Of a stretch of DNA of 28,656 bases, positions 9,601-18,600 are shown piece by piece; position 1 is the first letter of the stretch; each line of letters begins with the position of its first letter. A program made the position numbers and the translations under genes. The DNA comes from a virus. The stretch covers positions 1-28,656 of the IMG/VR virus record IMGVR_UViG_3300046000_002327. The stretch is one strand, 5' to 3'. The notes below the pieces were generated by a model. The model saw only the letters and a program-made list of their open reading frames with translations. It made no database searches and was not told the origin of the DNA.

Positions 9601-12600
9601 ATGGAACACAATTATTACACGGAAAAGATTACGAATTTAATGGAACATTTGGCTTTGTAACTATTCTCAAATCATTAAATGAAAACGATCTAGTAGATAT
9701 TAGAGAATATGTTTCAACAGCATCGTGTAATATTCCATCAACCCCATCAACTTTGGGATTGTATAAAAAGTATACTCCGATGAAATTCGTTGATGATACA
9801 TATCGCGAACCTAAGGAAGTCATCCAAGGACACGATGGTAGCATCACTATTGCCTATGGTGACTTCCGTGATGATCTGTTGTTGGAATTAGAATATAGAA
9901 TTTACAATAATATCAAGACAGAATATAATGCTAAGGTATTTGATATCGACGCAACTATTGGCGGATATTACGGTAATGCTCTATTCAACAGAGAAGAATT
10001 AAATGATGTAATTAATCCAGAATTTTTAAAATGGGTTCAAAATACAAATATTAATTATACCTTAAATGAATATTTTATAGAGTATGAACCTTTCACATAC
10101 ACCTATACTAATATGTCAGACCCAACCGGCACACAAAACTTGCCAGGATGGTGGAGAGGTGTATACAAATGGTTCTATGACACAGATCGCCCACATCGTT
10201 GCCCATGGGAAATGTTAGGCTTCTCAGAACAACCAACATGGTGGGAAGCACAATACGGTGCTGCACCTTATACCAGCAACAATCTAATCTTATGGGAAGA
10301 TTTGCGTGATGGAGTTATCCGTCAAGGAACAAGAGCAGGTCGGTATGACAGATATAAACGTTCATCATTGATGAGTCATTTACCGGTCGACGGTGACGGT
10401 AAATTATTAAGTCCGTTAGATTCTGGACTAGCTAGAGATTTTGTTTTATTGAATAATCGAGGATCATTTACATTGGGTGATGTATCACCGGTTGAATATG
10501 CTTGGCGATCAAGTTCTGAATGGCCTTTTGCTATAGCTATCGCAATGTGTCTGTTAAAACCATTTGATTTTATCGCTAATAGTTTTGACAGATCTACAAC
10601 TAGAAAAAATAAATTAAATCAAACTATTAATAAAACCACGGGAACATTTGTTACTCTTGAAGATCTTATTGTTCCTGAAACAGCAGGAACGCAAGCAGCA
10701 GGTTTAGTAAATTATCTAGTCAGCTATGTTAAATCTAAAAATTTATCATTAGATATTCTGTCTAATAATATTAAAAATCTATCAGTTCAGATGTCTACAA
10801 GATTAAGTGGATTTGTAGATAAAGAACAACAAAAATATCTATTAGATACTAAGAGTCCTCAATCAGCAACTAGTGGAATTTTTATTCCTCCTGAGAATTA
10901 CGATATTGTATTCAATGTCAGCTCTCCTGTTAAGATTTTAACCTATAGTGGGGTATTGCTAGAAAAAACAGAAGGCGGATGGATACTCAACGGATATGAT
11001 GATGTATTACCATATTTTGGATATTATGAACCATTAGTTAGTCAAGGGGATCCTTTAATATCAGTCGGCGGCGTAAGTGAAAATTTTGTTAATTGGGAAT
11101 CCGATTATAGATATTCAAATGGCCAGATAGTTCTATATAAAAATGATTTTTACAGAGCAAATATAACACACGAAAGCTCAACACAGTTTGTTTTAGCCAA
11201 CTGGAAGAAACTACCTAAGCTACCAGTAACAGGTGCTGTAGAAGCATTGAAAAGAAGAGAATTTAACAAGATACGAATTAAAAAATTAAGTTACGGTTCT
11301 AAACTAACAACGATACAACAGGTAGTTGATTTTCTTTTAGGATATGAAGAATACCTTAAAGACCAAGGATTTATTTTTGATAATTATGATACAGAAAACC
11401 AAGTAAGCCAAGACTGGACTACAAGTTGTAAAGAATTTATGTATTGGACCAAGCATAATTGGGCTATAGGATCGATTATAGCTTTAAGTCCAGCAGCAGA
11501 AAAAATTAATGCATCTGTTACAGTTGGTGTGGCAGAAAATATTATTGATGGCTTTTACGATTATCAAGTCCTCAAAGATGATGGCAAACCATTGTCAATT
11601 GCAAATATTAATGTTAATAGAACCTTTCAAAATATTACTATTCAAACTACAAACACCGAAGAAGGTATCTATTTCATAAAACTTTATTATGTTTTAAAAG
11701 AACATATTACAGTATTTGATGATATTACAGTGTTCAATGATGTTATCTATGACAAACCAACAGGATACAGACAAGACCGTATCAAATCAGTAGGATTCCG
11801 CACTACAGATTGGGACGGTGACTACACTAGCCCTGGCTTCTTATTTGACAATGTAAACATACAAGTATGGCAACCGTTTACTGACTATCGCTTAGGTGAT
11901 ATTGTATCTTATAGAAGTTACAATTGGACCAGTTTACAAAATCAATTAGGCACACAAGAATTTGATGATACCAAATGGACCAAATTAGATTCAACGCCAT
12001 CAAAACGATTAGTTCCTAACTTTGATTACAGGATTAATCTAGTCGAAGATTATTATGATATTACTTCAGATGGAATTGGAGTAACAACAACAGCATTGTC
12101 TCGACATGCAACAGGATATCAAGCAAGACCGTATCTAGAAAATCTTTCTGAAGATGCAGTAACTCAATATCAATTATATCAAGGATTTGTTCGCGAGAAA
12201 GGTACCAACAATGCTATTACTAAAGTTTTTAACAAACTCAGTCGTGCAGGTGATGCAGCCATTGTTTTAAAAGAAGAATGGGCATTCCAAGTTGGTAGGC
12301 TTGGTGGGGTTGATCAACTGAGAGAGATTGAATTTACAGTTGAAAAAGATCAATTCCAATTGAATCCCCAACCAGTATTAATTTCTACAACTATCTCAAA
12401 TGTTGTCAGCGATCAATATTATAGAATCAATGAAGCAGGGTTTACAATCAAACCTATTCCGTATGATGTTGATATAAATCCAACATCAGTTGATGCAGAA
12501 CCAAGTAAAACAGCAGGATATGTTAAACTTGATCAGGTTGAATTTATTGTAAAAACTAGAGACGATATTTTAAATCTAGATATTTCCAAATTTTACGAAA

Positions 12601-15600
12601 ATGATCACGTATGGATAACATTTGATTCATTTACATGGAATGTTTTGAGATTAAATGAATCACCTGTATTAAGTATTGTAAGTCTTGCAAGATCTGGAAC
12701 AGAGGTGGTCATAACACTTAACAGAAGACACGATCTTGTTGTAGACGATATTATTGGTATTAAGAATGTATTAAATTTAACAGGATTCTTTAAGATAACA
12801 GCGGCTGGATTAGAAACAGTAACAGTTGAAATTGAATCAACAACGCAAGATCCTCAATTAGACGACAGCACCGTTACAAATATTCATTTGTTTACGGCGA
12901 CAAGATTCGCATCATATGATGCACTCGATCCTCAGGAATCAGCATTATTACCGAACGGATCTAGAATGTATATTGACAATAACGGATCAGATCTTTGGGA
13001 AGTAATTAAAAAGAAAAAACAATATTCCGGAAAAAATATTGTAGAATACGGAACATCGGCACCGTTATATACAGGAACAAAAGTAGTTTACAATGACAAA
13101 CTCAAACAGGCATTAGTAGGAATCCCAGGATCCGGGTATGTAATGGCATATCTAGAAGTAACCGCAGGATTATCATTAAGACAAATTATTGCACCCGAGC
13201 CTGGTCTTGAATCGACTGTTATTGGTTCGTTTGGATCTGCAATCGCAATAAGTCCGGACAGCAGATTTTTAATAGTTGGTGCTCCTGGAGCAAGCGGAGT
13301 TAAGAGTGATTATCAAGGTGACTACAGCCCAATTCGCAGTTATCTTGTTGGTGATATTGTTTTATATGCTGGCAAATTATGGAAAGCAGTAAAAGATACA
13401 GTCGGTGACGGTAGTACTGTAAATGTCTATACAGAAGACTGGGAACCAGCTGTTTCAATACCTGCTTATTCTTCCGGACGCAGTGTTGGTGAAACAAGCC
13501 AAGGTATGATTTCTATATACGAATGGTCGAACCAACAATGGGAAATTAAAAATTCATTTGTTAGCCCGAGACCACATAACAATGAACAGTTTGGTTCTGA
13601 TATAACAATAGGTGTTAATGGTACAACATACTATATGGCAGTATCCGCAAAAGGATCATTAGAAAATCGCGGTAGGGTGTATCTATATGTTTATGATGGT
13701 ACAGAATGGAAACATTTAGAAAATCAAAATTATAGAGGTGTGTATGCGCCGGTTGGAACATATAACCCTGTAACAGGAACATACAGTCCATCTGGAACAA
13801 CATACTATCCACAAGGATCTGTAGTATGGTGGGATTCAGCATTATGGGAAGCACAAGCAGATAATTTTGCCGATGGTAGTACATTAAGCATCGATTCTGT
13901 TGATTGGAAGAAACTAGATCCTATTTCTACACAATGCTCACTACCACAAAATATTTCATTAAATGATGACGGATCAACATTGGCCATGGGACTATTAAGC
14001 CCTACCCAATTAGCAGAATTAATAAAACAAGGTGACGAGTTTGGACATAGTTTGACCATGAGTCGAGATGGTAGTATTCTTGTTGTTGGTTCTCCTAATA
14101 GTGATTCTCAATATTTTGCAAAATATAGAGGTATCTGGAGACCAGATATTGAATATGTTGAAGGTGATGTTGTTAGATATGTTGATCCTTCATATGTTAC
14201 TCCTGGATTTGATTCTCAAGAAGATAGGATGTATTCTTACTATCGATTAGATCAAAGATTTGGTGAACCTACTGATTCAACAACTAGAAGTTACAACGAG
14301 CTTCCAGATGCAGGAATACCTTGGATTAATATCGGTGATAGTTCATCATTACCATCAGGTAAGATTTATATCTATCAACGCTCAACATACGGAATATACG
14401 AGCTTAAACAAACTATTAATGCTGACTCGTTACCAGAAGTTAATGATCTAGATTCTGGAAATACTGTGATCAATTCTGGAGATCAATTTGGCTGGTCGTT
14501 AGATATTGACTCTTCTGGGGCAACTTTAGTTGTTTCAAGTCCTCAATCAGATATTAATTTACAAAATCAAGGAAGTGCTTATATATTCCGCACTGACGGA
14601 TTTGCTGACCCACAATACAGACTAAAACAAAAATTAGAAAGTTTTGAAAGATTCCCCAATGAATATTTTGGTCAAAGTGTAAGTATCAGTGCAAATGCAG
14701 AAAAAATTGTTATTGGTGCTAAAAATAGTCCGTTTGTCTATCTAACAAGATTTGACACAGTGTTAGGCACAACATTTGATCAAGGTAAAACTCGATTCTC
14801 AGAGATAAAAGGATATGCTGGCGGTGTATATGTATTTGAGAATAAAAACGACACATATTTCTTAACAGAAAAATTAGAAACAGAATTATCACCTTACGAG
14901 AGTTTTGGTTATAGTGTTGATGCTACGACATCTGTAATATTAGTAGGATCGCCCGATTATCAAGAACCAGTTCTAGTAGATGCTGCCTTTTCCTTTACTG
15001 GTCCTAAAGTTGGTATGGCAAGACTATTTAAGAAAGATACAGCTCTTGAATCTTGGGAAGTTCTAGCTAAGAGATTACCGGTAGTTGATATTTCAAAAAT
15101 TAAAAGTATTGCAATGTATGATGATGTTAACAATGTTAAAATACAAGATTTAGATTATGTTGATCATGCTAAATTAAAAGTTTTAAATTCAGCAGAACAA
15201 GAACTTAAATTTAAAACACCATACGACCCTGCGGTATATTCCATAGGTACAGACGAATCAATTGTAGATTCAACACAGGCATGGAAAGAGCCGCATGTTG
15301 GCGAATTATGGTGGGATATTTCTAAGGCTAAATGGTTGTATTATGAGCAAGGCGATGTAAGCTACAGAACAGGAAACTGGAATACTTTGTCAGAAGGTGC
15401 CAGCATCGATGTTTATGAGTGGGTAGAATCTGTACTATTACCTAGCGAATGGTCAGCAGTGGCAGATACTAATGAAGGAGTGGCTGAAGGTATTTCTGGC
15501 CAACCGTTATATCCTAACAATGATGTTTATGCCATTAAAGAATTATATAATGAAAGCACAGGACAATTATCAGGCACATTATATTATTATTGGGTTAAGA

Positions 15601-18600
15601 ACAAAACTACAGTTCCTGAAAATAAAATAGGTCGCAGAATTTCTGCAGCCAGTGTAGCATCTTATATCAATAATCCAGGCGGCACAGGAATAGCATTTAT
15701 ATCAATAATTGATGCAGATAAATTCTTATTCCATAATGTGCATTCGATATTATCAGTGGATGCTGCATCGATTAACATACAATATACCAAGAATGACATC
15801 AAACTAAATCCTATTCATAATGAATATCTATTGTTAACTGAAGGGGTAGCGGATAGCCTTCCTAATGAAAAATTAGAAGCAAAATGGATAGACAGCCTTG
15901 TAGGAGAAGATTTAGCAGGTAACAGAGTGCCTGATCCTAAATTACCAGCTAAACAGAAATATGGTCTAGAGATAAGACCAAGACAAAGTATGTTTATTGA
16001 TAGATTATCTATTCTTGAAACAGTAGTAACAAACATCAATGCGGTTCTGTCTAAAGAAGCATTTTCTGATACGATAGATTTTAATAATCTAAATTTAGTA
16101 GATGAAATACCAAACGAACTTTTAAACTTATACGATGTTACTGTTGACACATACGAAGACCTGGTGGTGATAGGAACCACACGTATTAAACAGGCAGTTC
16201 TTTCTGTTAATATTATTGATGGAGAAATTGATACCATTGATGTGATATCAGCAGGGTTTGGGTATAAAGTTCCACCACCGGTAGAATTCGAAGGTGACGG
16301 TATTGGTGCAACGGCTACGTCTGAACTAGACAACCAAGGACGTATAACATCAGTCACAGTTAATACACGTGGAAAAAAATACACCACGGCAATTGCTAAG
16401 ATTAGAAATTTCTCAGTGTTGATTAAATCTGATTCTACAGCAAGAGATTTTTGGAGCATTTATGCGTGGGATGATATACGTCAGGTATTTTTCCGCAGTC
16501 AATCACAAGCCTATGACACAAGAAGATATTGGAGTTTGATAGATTGGTGGAAAGAAGGATATAGTCCTATATCGAGAATAACTAAAGAAATTGGCATAGT
16601 TTCTGAAGAACAAGAACCAACATTAGGAATTGAGGTTGGGGATCTTATCAGAGTTAAAGAATATGCTGGAGGTGGTTGGGCAGTATTTGAAAAACTTGAT
16701 GCTCCGAGTACTAGCGGATTTGCAGAAAACTGGTTACAGGTCGGTAGACAAAATGGCACGGTAGAGATCAGTGAAGACCTATATAAAATTAATAACGTTG
16801 GTATTGGGTTTGATAATACTCTGTCATTTGATACTGCATTATACGATATTGAAAATTCTTTAGAATTAAGAAATATTCTTAAGGCAGTTAAAGAAGATCT
16901 CTTTATTGGTGATTACAGAGTTGAATGGAATAAACTATTCTTTAGTTGTGTGCGTTATTCTTTCGAAGAACAACAATATATTAATTGGGCATTTAAAACA
17001 AGTTTCTTAAATGCTACTCATAACGTTGGTGCTTTAGAACAAAAATTAAGTTACAAGAATGATAATCTTGAAAGTTTTAAAGACTATATCAATGAAGTTA
17101 AACCTTATAGAACTACGGTTCGCGAATATGTAAGTAGGTATGATACTTTAGAAAACACCCCAACGGTGATGTCGGATTTTGATTCTCCTGCATATTTTTC
17201 TGTAAGCGAAGGAAAGATAGTTCCGGTAACAACATCAAACGAACAGATAAAATCATATCCATGGAAATGGTGGTTAGATTATCAAGGATATTCTATAGTA
17301 TCCATTGAAGTAACTAATCAAGGAGCTGGATATACATCTGCACCTACCGTGTATATTGAAGGAAATGGATTTGGAGCAACCGCCAGAGCATATATTTCAA
17401 ATGGAAAAGTTTCTGGTGTAGAAATGTTAACTACAGGATCTGGATATACTATACTTCCTACAATATCTCTAGTTGGCGGCAATGCTTCTAATTCAGACAG
17501 AGCTAAAGCAGTCGCAGTATTGGGCGAATCAAAAATAAGAACATTTAATCTATCAATGAAATTTGATAGAGTGGCTAAAACAGGGTTTTATACAGAGTTT
17601 ACACAGACAGAAACGATTACAGCTCCTGGGTCACAAGCAGTCTTTAATTTAACTTATCCTCCATCAAGAGATAAGACTAAGATATCAATTCTTAAAAATG
17701 GTCTATTATTACTAGGTAATGAATATACTGTTAGTTTATACACATCATCGTCAGATGCTTACAGTGTGTTAAGAGGAAAAATTATTTTTACCACACCACC
17801 AATCAAGGGCGATGTAATTAACATTAATTATGAGAAGAATGACGAATTATTAGATAGTGTTAATAGAATTGAAAAATACTATGCACCAACAAGCGGCATG
17901 AAGGGCAAGGACCTTGGCCAACTAATGACTGGTATCGATTTTGGTGGAGTACAGATACAAGGTACTACATTTGATGTCACTGGCGGTTGGGATGCTCTTC
18001 CATGGTTTACAGATAATTGGGATAGTGTTGAAAGTTCTGCAGACTATTATCATGTATGTGATGGCAGTACTACGGATGTAACATTGCCATTTACGCCGGC
18101 CAATGGTCAACAAATCACAATATATCTTAAGAGAGCAGGTACTGCTATATTTTCAAGTATTGACAACTTGCAATATTCTGCGGCAACTCCCGAACCAACA
18201 ACAGTAAGAATTGACGATCCGTTCTATGATGCTATAGACGATTCGTCAACTTCAGTAAACCCAACTGCACAGATGCCAACTTTTATCGGTGACGGAGTTA
18301 ATAGAGATGTTGCAATTGGAGAATATATACAAACCAATCCTGGTGATATCTTAATATTCCGCCCCATTGAAAGCGATGGATCTGTAACGATTACAGATAA
18401 TAATCTTCTTGATACTAAAATAAGTGGCGGTTCGCTAGCATCAATGAGCGGTGCTTATGCTACAGCCAACGGAACCACAGCAGAAGAAATTGCAATCGAT
18501 GGCGACAAATTTATTAGCCCAGACCAAGTACCTGCTCCCGAAGAAAATATTCCAGGTCAGGTTCTCGATAGTCTAAGTATTCGAGTGTTCAATAATACAC

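Noticed and set aside
15815-16459. Minus-strand open frame of 214 codons
   Set aside because: It lies wholly inside the giant gene, its translation is low in recognisable motifs, and no start signal or neighbour on that strand supports it. It is a shadow of the plus-strand codon pattern.
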